NCBI RefSeq assembly: GCF_037392515.1
Contig: NC_090283.1
Location: 17,888,501 to 17,952,500 of the forward strand
DNA: 64,000 bases
Direction of reading: 5' to 3'
Source: Haliotis asinina
Lineage: Eukaryota; Mollusca; Gastropoda; Lepetellida; Haliotidae
The translations under genes and the position numbers were made by a program. Below are positions 30,115-42,500 of the stretch, piece after piece. Within the stretch, counting starts at the first letter, position 1. Every line of letters begins with the position of its first letter. The notes beneath the pieces are model-generated. The model was not told where the DNA came from. It was given only the letters and a program-made list of their open reading frames with translations, and ran no database searches.

Positions 30115-30276
30115 GGAGATAAACATACTGTGTTGGAAAATCAGAGGTATATAACGAAATTATAATAGCTCTAAATTTTGTATTTAAAACCACGCGTTCG
30201 GCTTTAAATACAAAATTTAGAGCTATTATAATTTCGTTATATACCTCTGATTTTCCAACACAGTATGTTTATCTCC
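30115..30276. mobile_element. near-perfect fold-back element (MITE)
   Basis: Arms of about 78 bp (GGAGATAAACATACTGTG... and its reverse complement ...CACAGTATGTTTATCTCC) surround a loop of only a few bases containing CGCGTTCGG. The same arms occur in the copy near 35693-35855. No coding capacity. Confidence 0.9.
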
Positions 30277-30485
30277 TAAATATCGCATAAATTGGAATTG
30301 TTAGATCGATTGGCGTTGTACAAGTTGCTGGGCAGCAATAGAGGCACCATGACATCTAACAGTGACATTGTCATCCACAAACGGTCTTTCTTCTTCACTG
30401 AGACGACACTGTGTGCAAGAGACTGTTTTATAATCAAATTATATGAGTGAATATTTGATTATGAAATAGTTTGATTTGAACAATG

Positions 30486-30612
30486 ATCTTGGTCTTTTTT
30501 TTTGTTTTTGCTGTTTGTTTGTTTGTGTTTGTGTTTGCTTTGTTTTTGTTATTTTTCTGTTTTGTTTTTTATTTTGTTTGTGTGGGTGTTTGTGTTTATG
30601 TGTGTGTGTGGA
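30486..30612. repeat. T/G-rich low-complexity tract
   Basis: Runs of TTTGTTTG and TGTGTG units. Confidence 0.85.
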
Positions 30613-30671
30613 ACCGATGGAACAGAATACGTGACCTTTTCGCACACCTCCTGTCTCCAGTATTTCGTGAT

Positions 30672-30848
30672 GGGCGGTGGGGTAGCCGAACGGTTATAGC
30701 GTTCGCTCGTTGCGCGCCGAAGACCGGGGTTCGAGTTTTCACGTGGGTACAATGTCTAAAGCCCATTTCTGGTGCCCCCAGCCGTGATATTGCGGGAATA
30801 TTACTAAAAGCGGTGTAAAACCATACCCAGTCACTCACTCGCTCACTA
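30672..30848 (+). mobile_element. SINE family A (tRNA-derived head)
   Basis: GGGGTAGCCGAACGGTTA (A-box-like) and GGGGTTCGAGTTTTC (B-box-like) sit at tRNA spacing at the head, then GTGGGTACAATGTCTAAAGC, GATATTGCGGGAATATTACT, AAAAGCGGTGTAAAACC and a CACTCACTCGCTCAC tail. This is the best-preserved polymerase III-type head in the window. Confidence 0.85.
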
Positions 30849-31865
30849 TAAAGGCGATGAAGCGTACAATGGGCTATGGATTTAACAGTTCATTCAGCGA
30901 ATTTCCTTGATTGTATTGGCTTTCCACATCCAAGTCAACACAAGTCAACATGTTTCCACGCTCATGCCACAAAGTGTATGTTTAGAAACCAAACATCGAA
31001 TGGGGAATAATTACGGCCATTGATGAGGACACCGGTTTGGGGGTTTTTTTTAAACACGTTTCATTTGCGTCTTTCAGTCAACGAGACAAGACGTTCTTTC
31101 TTTCTGGATAATATTTGATACCAGAAAACTATGTTTTTACAGCAACAATAAAAAGATGGAAATTCAAGTTATGTGGATAGTCAACTTCTTCATTGCAATG
31201 AGGGCACCATTTCGGTGTAGGTACTAACACCGTTATCAAGCAAGTGTTAGCACCCATGCTGAAACGTCGCACTCATTGCAGTAAAGAAGCTGATTATCAA
31301 TGGAACTTGATTTTCCTGCATCCTTACAACTTCTAAAATACCTCTCAAATAATAATAAAAAGGCAAACTTGAAAAAAATCCATTTACGTATTAATTTAAA
31401 AACAAAACGTGTACGTGTGGACACTCCGTTTGACAGAGGAAAACATATTAGGTCAAATACTGCATGGAGTTATTGAAAGTTATTGTAACACGTAGTCAGC
31501 TCGTTAACACAAACTCTGTCAGCAGAATCATTATTAACTGACCTAACAGGCTTCCGTGTGTAGGAGATCACAAGAAAAATGCATTGCTGACGACATAAAT
31601 GTGATACTTGTTCGATGAGTTGTCTGTAAACATGCTCAGTTTATCATGTTTTGACTAACTGGATAGATACTGTTGTTTAAAATATTAATTCAAGTTTTGG
31701 AAACCTTTAGGATTTTAATCTTTAGAAAGCACAGCCATGGTTTCGTAATGTCGTTCCTCGCTTAAGTATTTCCTTATATCATTCTTAATATCGATCAATA
31801 ATAAATCAGTTTCACGTGAGTAAGCGAAAATAAAATCATCACGTTTTACTTCTAAAAACGATATA
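30849..31865. other. unassigned stretch with one fold-back
   Basis: Apart from the fold-back at 31167-31308, nothing recognisable is present. Confidence 0.5.
31167..31308. repeat. imperfect fold-back element
   Basis: The left arm (AACTTCTTCATTGCAATGAG...GTACTAACAC) pairs imperfectly over about 60 bases with 31244-31308 (GTGTTAGCACCCATGC...GAAGCTGATTATC), around a short ATCAAGCAA loop. Confidence 0.7.
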
Positions 31866-32295
31866 AATAAAGGATACTAAACTCTCTTCCGTGTAATACC
31901 ATTTTTATTAAACGAGTTAATGATTTGGTATCAAACGAGCGAAAACCCGTGAAGGTCCCGGGGTAGAATAGGCCTTCAGCAACCCATGCTTGCCATAAAA
32001 GGTGACTATGCTTGTCGTAAGAGGCGACTAACGGGATCGGGTGGTCAGACTAGCTGACTTGGTTGACACATGTCATCGGTTCCCCATTGCGCAGATCGAT
32101 GCTCATGTTGTTGATCACTGGATTGTCTGGTCCAGACTCGATTATTTACAGACCGTCGCCATATGGCTGGAATATTGCTAAGTGCGACGTAAAACTAAAC
32201 TCACTCACTCACACTCACTCACAGTTTGATACTAAATCTTTAACGAGTTTAATAGAAATGATACTTCACGGAAGCGAGTTTAGTATTCCGTTTAT
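31866..32295. mobile_element. fold-back element split by a SINE
   Basis: The left arm 31866-31935 (AGGATACTAAACTCTCTTCC ... TTTGGTATCAAA) is matched in reverse complement by 32224-32295 (TTTGATACTAAATC ... GTTTAGTATTCCG). A complete family B SINE fills the space between the arms, so the SINE appears to have landed at the centre of an existing palindrome. Confidence 0.75.
31945..32222 (+). mobile_element. SINE family B, full-length copy
   Basis: This is the best plus-strand example: starts CCCGTGAAGGTCCCGGGG, then AGGCCTTCAGCAACCCATG, TCGTAAGAGGCGACTAACGG, GGTTGACACATGTCATCGG, GATCACTGGATTGTCTGG, and the tail GGCTGGAATATTGCTAAGTG, GACGTAAAACTAAACTCACT plus (CTCA)n. No clear tRNA, 5S or 7SL head was recognised. 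Confidence 0.85.
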
Positions 32296-34181
32296 TACTC
32301 GCCAACATAAATTGACAGAAACTGCCGCGAAATTCCCTACAGTGTGATCACTCGCAGCTTTCCGCGAGTCAAATTGCGACATCTGCATAAGCATTGTGAC
32401 GTCACAACTTTGAACCATTTTGACGTCATAGGTCAAGCGGTATTACACTAGTGCAATATTGCCGTAAAGATATATACACTGCAGTATCTTCAACGGGCGT
32501 GTAATTCTTGATTTTCTGTTAGATTTTGGAGGGTGAAAGAATATGTAAGAAGTAAAAATGTTATAACAACCTATAAAGAATATAACGAGACATTGTGCTC
32601 GTCATTTGGAGTCAAAACGTCTGAGGCGGTGGCTTTTTAAACATTTTGGCCTGGAGTATTCATAAATGGTCTGTTCGTTGCATCCATGTAGCGAGTGCTA
32701 CGTTTTAATAAGTGCAAATGGAATAGTTAACGTTGTTTAGTGGTCCCCTATTAAAAAAACAAAACAATTGTGATAGTTACCGCCCTTGGCGGAAATGTTA
32801 ATTGGCAATCACGTGAAGTTCACATAGAGTGGCAAATTTGAACAGAGGCTGTTGTTATTTTGTCTTCAAGTGGGAAAACGGAGTGATTGTCACTTGTAAG
32901 AACTGTTAGTTATGATACATTTTGCACATTGTTGCATTTGAAGAGTGCCTTTCGGAGACAATTATCAGACTTTTTGGAACGGAACACCAAAATGCATGGA
33001 CACCTGTTTGTTTTCATGCATACAGTGGTTTGTATTGCACAAACCTCACGTCCTTGGTAGAGCACTCGTTCACTGATGAACATCTACATACATATGCATG
33101 TTAATATGTAGATTGTTGTAAACGAGTGTTGTACGTAGGACGAATTATTTTTAGCACGACAAGCCCCTGCGTTTTCATGCTGAAACTTGGCATACGTTAA
33201 CAGACAGGGTGGGGAAACCTATCTATCTGCCTTTAATTGGCCGTACTGCTTATTTTGCTGGATGGAGTTTCGCCCGTATCCCACTCATTTTACATAATAA
33301 ATTGCTCCTTCACATGTGTAATATTCCAACTCTGACCTAAGTTCATTGATTGTTCTTTATACCTGTTCTAGTTTATTGAATGTATACAATGTGAGAGTAA
33401 GATACTGTTGTCAGTTTGTGATTTTGGTTTTTGATTGGGGGTGTGGGATGCAGGCAGAGCTCTTAGAATTTTGCTCTTACCATTTTGCTATAGGCCAACT
33501 GGACTATAGTTGGACTTATCTGTAATTATGTCACTGTCAATTTCCGCAGAAAATGGTTTTATTGAATCACAGAGATAAAAAGTTAATGGACCTCCTCAGC
33601 TTGAAAAAACAATGTTTTTCAACAAAATTGAAATTTATATGATATTCAGGAAAAGAAATTTCAGTAAGATCTAAATTTTTCATAGATTTTCCTTCTGTCA
33701 ACTAAAACTGAATACTTATTACTTGTTAATGAAAATTGTCACAAATATTATAGACTTATATGTAATTAGCAATTTCCGAACTCCTTTGTTATGTCTTTAA
33801 AATTCTCAAAAAGGGTTTCCATGAAATTTAGGACATCTAAATTTGAAGCATATTAATGTCCTCATGTGGAATATCATAATTAGAGGCTGATATGCCTGTA
33901 GCAAAATTGGCAGAACAGCCTATCATATCCCATTTGGCTTATTATAGGCCGGTTGGTAGGTTTCCTCAACCTGACAGTGTTCTGTGGTGCTTCCAACACG
34001 TATAGGGTGCAACTATTCAATAGTTTCCATGTTACAGAAATATAATTCTGAGAGTTCATCTCATTACCCCATCCCAAATAATACTTATGAATTCATATAT
34101 ACTTGAATTATTAACAAGACCTAAGACAACAACTGCTAGAGGACTCACAAATATAACGAAAAAAATCTCCAAATTAAGTAG
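32296..34181. other. region upstream of cdc20
   Basis: No protein-coding frame. It contains the candidate promoter described separately and AT-rich sequence. Confidence 0.5.
32787..32895 (+). promoter_or_regulatory. candidate cell-cycle promoter and 5' UTR exon for cdc20
   Basis: In order: TTGGCGGAAA (E2F-like, 32787-32796), ATTGG (inverted CCAAT, NF-Y site, 32801-32805), CACGTG (32810-32815) and TTTGAA (CHR element, 32837-32842). G2/M genes such as cdc20 are known in animals to combine CCAAT boxes with a CHR. A donor-like CTT|GTAAGA at 32895/32896 could end an untranslated exon, which is needed because the first coding exon begins with a splice acceptor. Everything here is inference from motifs. 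Confidence 0.35.
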
Positions 34182-34442
34182 TGAGTGAGTGAGTTTTCGC
34201 CGCACTCAGCAGTATTCCAGCTATATGGCATTGGTCTGTGAATAATCAAGTCTGGACCAGACAGTCCAGTGATCAACAACATGAGCATCGATCTGCGCAA
34301 TTGGGGACCGATGACATGTGTTGACCAAGTCAACCAGCCTGACCACCCGATCCCGTTAGTCGCCTCTTACGACAAGCACAGTCGCCTTTTATGGCAAGCA
34401 TGAGTTGCTGAAGGCCTATTCTACCCCGGGACCTTCACGGGT
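34182..34442 (-). mobile_element. SINE family B, minus strand
   Basis: Reads GAGTGAGTGAGTTTTCGCCG ... CCGATCCCGTTAGTCGCC ... CCGGGACCTTCACGGG, the reverse complement of the family B copy at 31945, essentially full length. Confidence 0.85.
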
Positions 34443-35186
34443 CTCCAAATTAAGTACAGTATATAGGGTTGAACCACTTGTTGTTACCTCTAATACTTTG
34501 CGGAAGAAAGAATATGGGGGAACAAAAGGAACTCTTCATATAATCAAAAACATAATGATGGGTTCATCTTTACTTTTATTTTCCCATGATTTCCCACTGT
34601 ATATCAGTTTTTCAAGTTGTAGCCACTTGACTCATACATATTTATAACTATAAGTATGCTGTATACCGATCTATATAAGATATAAAAATGTATCATACTT
34701 ACAAAATATGAGTTAAAATACTGATGTACATATGAAAGATCACACACGAAACAGATGTATATTGGGGTCTGCAGCCTGTTCACTCTTTGATCTCAACATG
34801 TAAATTGTTTGTATGTTGTTAATCAGAATGTATGACTGACGACTTTTTAAAGAAATTTCACAGATGTTTCAAATGTACAGGCATTTCAAGGTTTTGCACA
34901 ATATCTGTTTTGCATCATGTCCATCCCTCTGACGCTTCATGTCAATACCATCAATACACCTGTCTCTTCCTATCTAGGTATTTATCTCTTATATTGATAG
35001 GTATATGATCATTCTTATAAAAATGTAAGAGTCAGGTGCCTGTGGTGTTTTCTGACACAAAATATACAATTTGTCAGATACATGTTAGTGTCGGGATACT
35101 GCCAAGTGATGAATGGATTATAATTTTATTGTACTGATTGATGCCCTGACCACCAAACACCAGCCTCCCACAGGGCAGAGGACGGT
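34443..35186. other. unassigned AT-rich stretch
   Basis: Nothing recognisable is present. Confidence 0.5.
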
Positions 35187-35341
35187 GGGGTAGCCTGGTG
35201 GTTAAAGCATTTGCTCACAACACTGAAGACCCAGGTTTCATTAGTACAATGTGTGAAGCCAACTTGCGGTGTCCTCCATTGTAATGTTGCTGGAATATTG
35301 TTAAAAGCAGTGTAAAACTAACCTCGCTCACTTACTCACTG
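35187..35341 (+). mobile_element. SINE family A
   Basis: GGGGTAGCCTGGTGGTTAAAG and AGACCCAGGTTTCATTAG form the tRNA-like head; the tail is GTTGCTGGAATATTGTTAAA then GCAGTGTAAAACTAACCTCGC. Confidence 0.8.
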
Positions 35342-35344
35342 TAT

Positions 35345-35553
35345 AAAAGGCGACTGTGCTTGTCGTAAGAGGCGACTAACGGGATCGGGTGGTCAGGCTG
35401 GTTGACTTGGTCAACACACGTCATCGATCCCCAATTGCACAGGTCGATGCTCATGTTTTTGATCACTGGATTGTCTGGTCCAGACTCAATTATTTACAGA
35501 CTGCCGTCATATGGCTGGAATATTGCTGAGTGCAGCATAAAACTAAATTCTAC
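35345..35553 (+). mobile_element. SINE family B, 5'-truncated
   Basis: Starts inside the family at AAAGGCGACTGTGCTTGTCG and ends ATGGCTGGAATATTGCTGAG, then CAGCATAAAACTAAATTC. Confidence 0.8.
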
Positions 35554-35860
35554 CATGACTTCAGTAAATACTGGATTGTGATTGGTTAATCAAAGCCATA
35601 CAGAGGTATATAATCAGGTTATATACCTCTGATTTTCCAACACGTTAAGTATTTGTTTAAAATCTGAATAACACGGTAATGGTAGAATGGAGATAAACGT
35701 ATTGTGTTGGAAAATCTACGGTGTATAACAAAATTATAATAGCTCTAAATTTTGTATTTAAAACCTCACGCTACGCGTTCGGTTTTAAATCAAATTTAGA
35801 GCTATTATAATTTCATTGTATACCTCTGATTTCCCAACACAGTACGTTTATCTTCTAACT
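35547..35860. mobile_element. MITE with ATTCTACCATGAC ends plus adjoining fold-back
   Basis: TTCTACCATGAC at 35550 is mirrored by GTAATGGTAGAA at about 35681-35692. Right of this, arms beginning GGAGATAAACGTATTGTG and ending CACAGTACGTTTATCTT repeat the fold-back of 30115-30276, more diverged. A third, short palindrome (AGAGGTATATAA/TTATATACCTCT) lies inside the first part. Confidence 0.8.
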
Positions 35861-36398
35861 CACTCACTCACTCACTTACTCACTCCATAGGGGTGGCTGA
35901 AGTGTTCGCTTGTCATCTCGATGACCATAATATGTGGTTAGGGTGTCCACCCAGAGACAGAAAGGCTGATGAATTGTTCCCTGTTAGTGTCATAACAAAC
36001 CAATTCATGTCAAAATACATATCAGATGATCAGATATTTGTGGTCACTTCAGTGATGTTGCTTGAATGTTGTTGGAGGCTGTGTTAAACCATACATACTC
36101 CCCCAACCTTAGACACTTTACCAAATGGTTGGTACATGCTCATGATTTGGAAGGAGTTCCTTTTGTTCCCCAAAACTCTAAACCCAACTCTGTGCCTAAC
36201 TGTAAACCTAACCATAGCTTAAATTTAGGACTTTTTCTCATTATTTGGAATTCTCAAGTGATGACTTTTTGTTCAGAATTTTAGTATATACTAATTTATA
36301 AATATTATTTATATATATATACACTCTCTTGCTCCTTCAAGCCTTATTCACAACTGTCAAAGTGACTTGTGAAATGTGTTATCCTCCTCCAGTTCCTG

Positions 36399-36531
36399 AT
36401 GTCCCATTTCAACTTTGAGAGCGTGCTGTCTGAGGTGACCAAGATGGACGGCCCAATGCCCAATGCTCCCATGATGAGGTGGCAGCGGAAGGCCCTTGAG
36501 AGTGGGCTTCGTGTTAATGTTCCTGATCAAG
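36399..36531 (+). CDS. cdc20: cdc20 coding exon 1
   Basis: Encodes [18 protein letters not shown] to RVNVPDQ, 44 codons plus one base. The acceptor CTCCTCCAG ends at 36392, six bases before the ATG; the donor is G|GTATGT. Confidence 0.93.
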
Positions 36532-39500
36532 GTATGTAAGGTAGATTTGCATGGATCAGAGCTGTGTTTAATGTCTTGTTGCTAGCTAAAACTGTTGATA
36601 ATAGGGCGCACTGTCCTATGGGTTAATGATTATTGATAGGAAAATCACATAACAGGGCTCAATTTACTGATTTGTTACATACACTGGTGCAGCCCAGAAT
36701 TACAAAGTGCAACCTGTTCTTTAGTCTAACAGGGTTTGTGAAAGAGAACAATGACAATGGGATTATAAACCATTTTCTGAATTTAGAATGGGCCACAGCC
36801 CTTGTATCAATAGTAAACTTCAAAATTTTAACCCCCCTGCCTTTCATAATCCCTGGTCTAACTTAAGTTAGCATCTGGTGCTTGCCAATTTATGAGACAT
36901 ACATCAACAATAAATCTAACATTATAAGCTTAAATATGTCCGCTCATGTTTCGTCTAATTTACCTCTACGCAAGCTAGAGCGTATGGCACCAAAACATTG
37001 CTATTCACAGACACATCTCCTCTATGACAGCTGTTGCTAACAGGGATCAGATGCATCCGTGTGTTGCCATATTTTCATGGGTGCAACACCACTGAAAATA
37101 TCTCCATGTGCACAACGCCACTGAAATATCTTAATGTGCACTGAAACCTCTGACGTTTTAGCACACTACTTCGAAACAGGAATTTGGCTTGTGCAATTAG
37201 GTTTCTATCTTAGGTTTTCCCTGGCGCTAATTACTGCAAATCTTAACATCTCATAAATCGAGCCCTGCATAATAATATCATACTTCATAACCTGTTGTGA
37301 TGAAATACAATGTTTTACTGTAACATAATCAAGAAGATCCGGGTTAGAATTGGTCTTCAGTAACCCATGCTTACATAAGAGGCAACTAATGTGATCGTGT
37401 GGCTGGGCTTGAGGTCTTGGCGGACACACATCGTCATATCCCACTTGCGTAGATTGATGCTCACGCTGTTGATCATTAGATTGTGTGGTCCAGATTCAAT
37501 TATTTACTGACAGCAGCCAGCTAGCTGGAATATTAATGAGTGCAGCTTAAAACCAAACTCACTCTAAGGATTCTGTGTGACAAAGTGTCAAGACATGGTG
37601 AAATGTGCTGACATGACTTAAAATTCTTTAAACTTGCTCATTCGCTCACTAAAGTAGTAAACTCCCGAGACATTCTAGTGGAAATCAATCTTAAGGTCAT
37701 CAAGACCTGTGATGATCCTGGTTAGAATAGGCCTTCAGCAAACCATGCTTGCCATAAAAGGCGACTATGCTTGTCATAAGAGGCAACTAACAGGATTTGG
37801 AGGTTAGCCTCACTGACTTGGTTGGCATTTGTTGTTGGTTCCCAATTGCGCAGATCGATGCTCATGATGTTGATCACTGGATTGTCTGGTCCAGACTTGA
37901 TTATATACAAACGACCACCATATAGCTGGAGTATTGCTGATTGCAGCATAAAACTAAACTCCCTAAGGTCAATAATTCGAAAAAAGTATTGATGTATTTA
38001 TCGTCTGACTAGGTCTCAAGATTATGAATACTGCAATATATCATCATAGCTTTAACTGAAATACTGTTTGTAGCAGTGTTCAGCCCATCTTCCTCAAAAT
38101 CCTGCAATTTTAACCAATCAGAATCTCCATATTGTAGCTCTACTGTCACCATGGAAACAGAGACTGTCTAGAACTCCAGGGAAGACGCCCAAGACCCCAA
38201 GCAGTGGGAAAATGACCCCTTTCACAACCCTCACCCCTGGGAAGACACCTGGCAAATCCAGCACCACCCTCACATCAAAGACACCAAACAAGAAGACACC
38301 AAAGACGCCAAAACATGGAGTGCAAGACAGGTGAAGACAATACTGCCTTAGAATACAGTGATCAGAAAATGACAAGGCCTTTAGCTGGGGGTGAAACAGT
38401 ATACCAAGGTATTAGTAGAACCGTGGTATTTTGCCTTCAGTTCTGCATACCATAAAGCAATCCAAAAACATGGTATTTTAGGTTTTCATGCCATCTTTTT
38501 ATTAACATTTTATAACCTTTCCAAAAATGTCTAGAAGTCAAATCATTTTGTCAAAATTTATGCCTTTCTTTGCAAAAAAATTTTGGACAATCCAGTGATC
38601 AGCATCATGAGGATCAATATGCTGTCAAGATAAGATGACGTGTATCAGTCAAGTCTGCAAGTCTCACAACCCGATCCGGTCAATCGCCTCTTGCAACAAG
38701 CTTTAGGGGTAGGGTAGCACAGTGAATGAAGTATTCGCCTGTCATGCCATGGTAAGAGCGTAACAGGTTCCAAGCTCACAGGATTGTTTCTATGTTTGTC
38801 ATCAGCATCTGAATTTCACGTCAGTCCTTAGATTCGAAGCCGACTGAAAACCACTCAGACTCAATGCTTTGGTTTTCTGCAGAGCCTTACGTCTGACAAC
38901 TTATTCTTACCCAGTGACGATGTAATTTTCAGAAATTATCATTCAGTCATTTCTGGTTTTTAACCCCCCCGTCATGTAGTCTCAAAATGGAGGGGTGGGC
39001 TTCGTTCCCAGAGTACAACTCGAAAACCATTTCATATCTTTCAACAAATCGTGGCAGATATATCAGACACATCTTGAAATTGTGACTTTGCTGGTTACAG
39101 ATATATGGCATTTATAATTTTCATGAATTCCATGGAAACAATTCAAACTTAGTCTAAATAAGCAATGAGTAACTCTCAGATTATTTGTCCTTTCAAACAT
39201 GTGGGGGCCAGGGGGATATGTCATCTTCTGATGACTCTTGTTATCTCAGTCAGAAGCTGTTGTTTGTTTGCTGGTAAGTGCTAATATTGTAGCTAAAATA
39301 TAGGGTTTACATTTGGACTGGGTCTTTTGGGTGTGTAGCTTTTCGGGATTAAGGGCACTTCCTCCAAGGGGTGGACAAGGCATTATCAGAACATTGTTCT
39401 AAGGGGTGATATGAACAGCAAACTTATCTTTACACTCAACTTTGAAAGATAAGCAGAGAAAGATATACAGTATGATCAGGATTACAGAATCTGATATTCC

Positions 39501-42500
39501 TATTGGCCTGACAATAAGGGATAACTGTTGAGCAATCTATAGGATAACTTCATTATCTCAGACATAGGATAACACCATTATCAAACAAGGATCACATCAC
39601 TAGCCCAGCAACAGAGGTGTGACGATACAGAAAATTTACGATATGATACACATCACAATATTTGTGAATGATTCAATTCAATGCACTTCACCATATGTTG
39701 TTTTTAGTTATTTTCTTTAAAAACGTTTATTTTTATATCAAGTAACAGTGTAAATTTCCGCATAAACATCAATTTCTAGTGAAAATTAACAATTTCAAGG
39801 TCACCAATACAAAAAATGTATCACTATATTTATCATCTGATAAAGTATCACGATTATCAGTACTTTGATATGTCATCACAGCTCTACCCAGCAATTGGAG
39901 AATGTCTTTCACCTAGTATTAGGATAACGCCACACCACATACTTTTGCTGTGACTTATGAAAATGGGGGCCCCCATCTATAGATGGTATGGTTCCGTGAT
40001 GGTAATATGAGGATAATGTAAAGTATTGACATGGTATAGTGTGCTGTACGTTTAGATAATTACTTCACACACTTCACAGCCTGGAATGAATCAGTGGTCG
40101 TGTGGACAGTGGTCATGACTGATGGGTGAAATTACAGACGTATATTACTTCTCTTTATGCACGATAGGTGTTTTTGTGCATCACTTTTGGCGCAGTAACT
40201 TGTGGTTTCTGCTTCTTTTTTGTGAGAGGCATAAAACTGTGACACCATTAGCCCAGTATTAGGATACCATTAGCCCAGTAATAGGATAACACCATTAGCC
40301 CAGCAGTTGGAAAGAACAGCTAGCCAAGTAATGGGATAACACCATTAGCCCAGCAATTGTGGAATGCCGTCAGCAGTCACATTGCACCATCATATGATGT
40401 GTCACATATGACTTCGTTACCATGTGCTCTTCAGGATGCTGGGGTACTCTAGAGGTTAAAGCATTCATTAATCACGCCGAAGACCTGGGTTCAATTCCCC
40501 ACATGGGTACAATGTGTCAAGCCCATTTGTGGTGTCCCCCACAGTGATATTGCTGGAATATTGGAAGATGTGGCATAAAACTAAACTCACTCACTGTGCT
40601 CATCAGATTCATCCCCAACCGCTCCACCACCGACATGGACATGGGCCACTACGCTGTGATGAACAGCGAGAATGACGGCGACCCGACAGAGAACACCTAC
40701 AAACAACAACTCAATGACACCCTGGCTGGAGGACGCAGACCAAAGGAGTGCAACATTCTCTCTTACACCAACAAGGCTCCTCAGGCCAAGGAAGGTAGGA
40801 AAACACAGAGTGCAACATGCTACTGCCTTTCATGTGATTCACACACTATGAGTTGTTCACAAAAACCCATGGGCCCTTAGGGACCAGTGAACAACGTATT
40901 TATCATACCGAACGCCTCAATGTTAATTATGAAGTGTAGCGGATCATAAATTTCAGCCAACCTGTGTGAATCAAACAATTGTAATGTTGCATCTTGCTGT
41001 TTATCCCGCACGTATTGCCTAAGTAAAGAGGCTGCAGTAATATTTACAAGGATCACATTTAAACGTTTTGTCAAAATTTATATATTGCAATGTGAGGTAA
41101 GATTTTGCTATCGCTAGATTTTGCAGATGACACAAGAAATCAGAGTTATCTCCCTTTGATTTGCATTCACAAAGCGTCAGTGATTTCTGTGCATCATGCA
41201 TGCGTCAATGCTTTTCAAGATAAGAAGTACTGCCATGTGTCAACCAAGTCTGTAAGCCTCACCACCCAATTCGGTTGGTCGCCTCTTAGAAGCTATTGGG
41301 GGGTAGGGTAGCATAGTGGTTTAAGTATTCACCTGTCATGCCGAAGACCCGATACCTTACATGGCTAGAATGTGTGATGTCAATTTCTGGTTTCCCATAC
41401 CGTGATATTGCTTGAACAAGTAAAAGCGAAACTTAATCATGTTTACTTGTATACTCACTCTTTCACACAAGAAAGTCCCTTGTTCTGTCCTTCTCCAAGT
41501 CGCCCAGACAAGGACAGCCTAGTGGTTAAAGTGTTTGCTTGTCACACAGAAAACTTGGGTTTGATTCCTCACGTGGGTACAATGCGTGAAGCCCATTTCT
41601 GGTGTCCACAGCTGTGATATTGCTGAAATATAGCTAAGAGCAGCAACATGCATGCACATCATAGTGTAAGGCCAAAAATATTTCAGTGTGTCATAGAATT
41701 GTTAAATAATTGTATAATAGTAATAATGAAACCCATCTTGCCTATCTTGACCATGCTCATCTTTGTGTGCTGTACTATACCACTGTCTCCTCTATTGCCA
41801 GGTCATATGAACAGTCTTTCTGTCCTGTACAGCACCAACAAGCGTCTACAAGCTCGATCCATGGCTACCAGATATATTGCTAAAGAACCCGAGCGAATCC
41901 TCGACGCTCCAGACATGATGGATGATTATTGTGAGTAGTCAGTGTGGTCAGTGATAATAATCATAATAAAAAACTATGACCCATGAGGGTCCGGGTTAGA
42001 ATTGATGTTCAGCAACCCATGCTTGCCATGAAAGGCGACTATGCTTGTCATAAGAGGCAACAAACGGGATCGGGTGGTCTGGTCCGAACTCGATTACTTA
42101 CAGACCGCCGCGATATAGCTGGAATATTGCTGAGTGTGTCGTAAAACTAAACTCGCTCATAAACTACTGGTCATCATATCTTGGACAGACCTGTGACCAC
42201 ATTTGACTGATTATTGTGATCATGCAGTGCATTTGATATAAGGGTGACAGAAATTTACAAAAAATATCAATCTGTATGATAAGGTGAATGAGTTGCACTA
42301 ACCCATCCCAGATTCTCAGTTTCACCATGACACGTGAAGGTCTCGGGGTAGAATAGGCCTTCAGCAACACATGCTTGCCATAAAAGGCGACAATGCATGT
42401 CGTAAAAGGCAACTAACGGGATCAGGTGGTCAGACTTACTGACTTGGTTGACATATGTCATCGGTTCCCAAATGCGCAGATTGATGCTCATGTTGTTGAT

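Noticed and set aside
30672-30750. tRNA gene
   Set aside because: The A- and B-box words belong to a dispersed SINE with a long non-tRNA body and CTCA tail; the acceptor and anticodon stems do not pair.
40250-40350. CRISPR-like short direct repeats (TAGCCCAGTA words)
   Set aside because: Units are degenerate, irregularly spaced and intronic in an animal gene; they are a simple degenerate tandem repeat.
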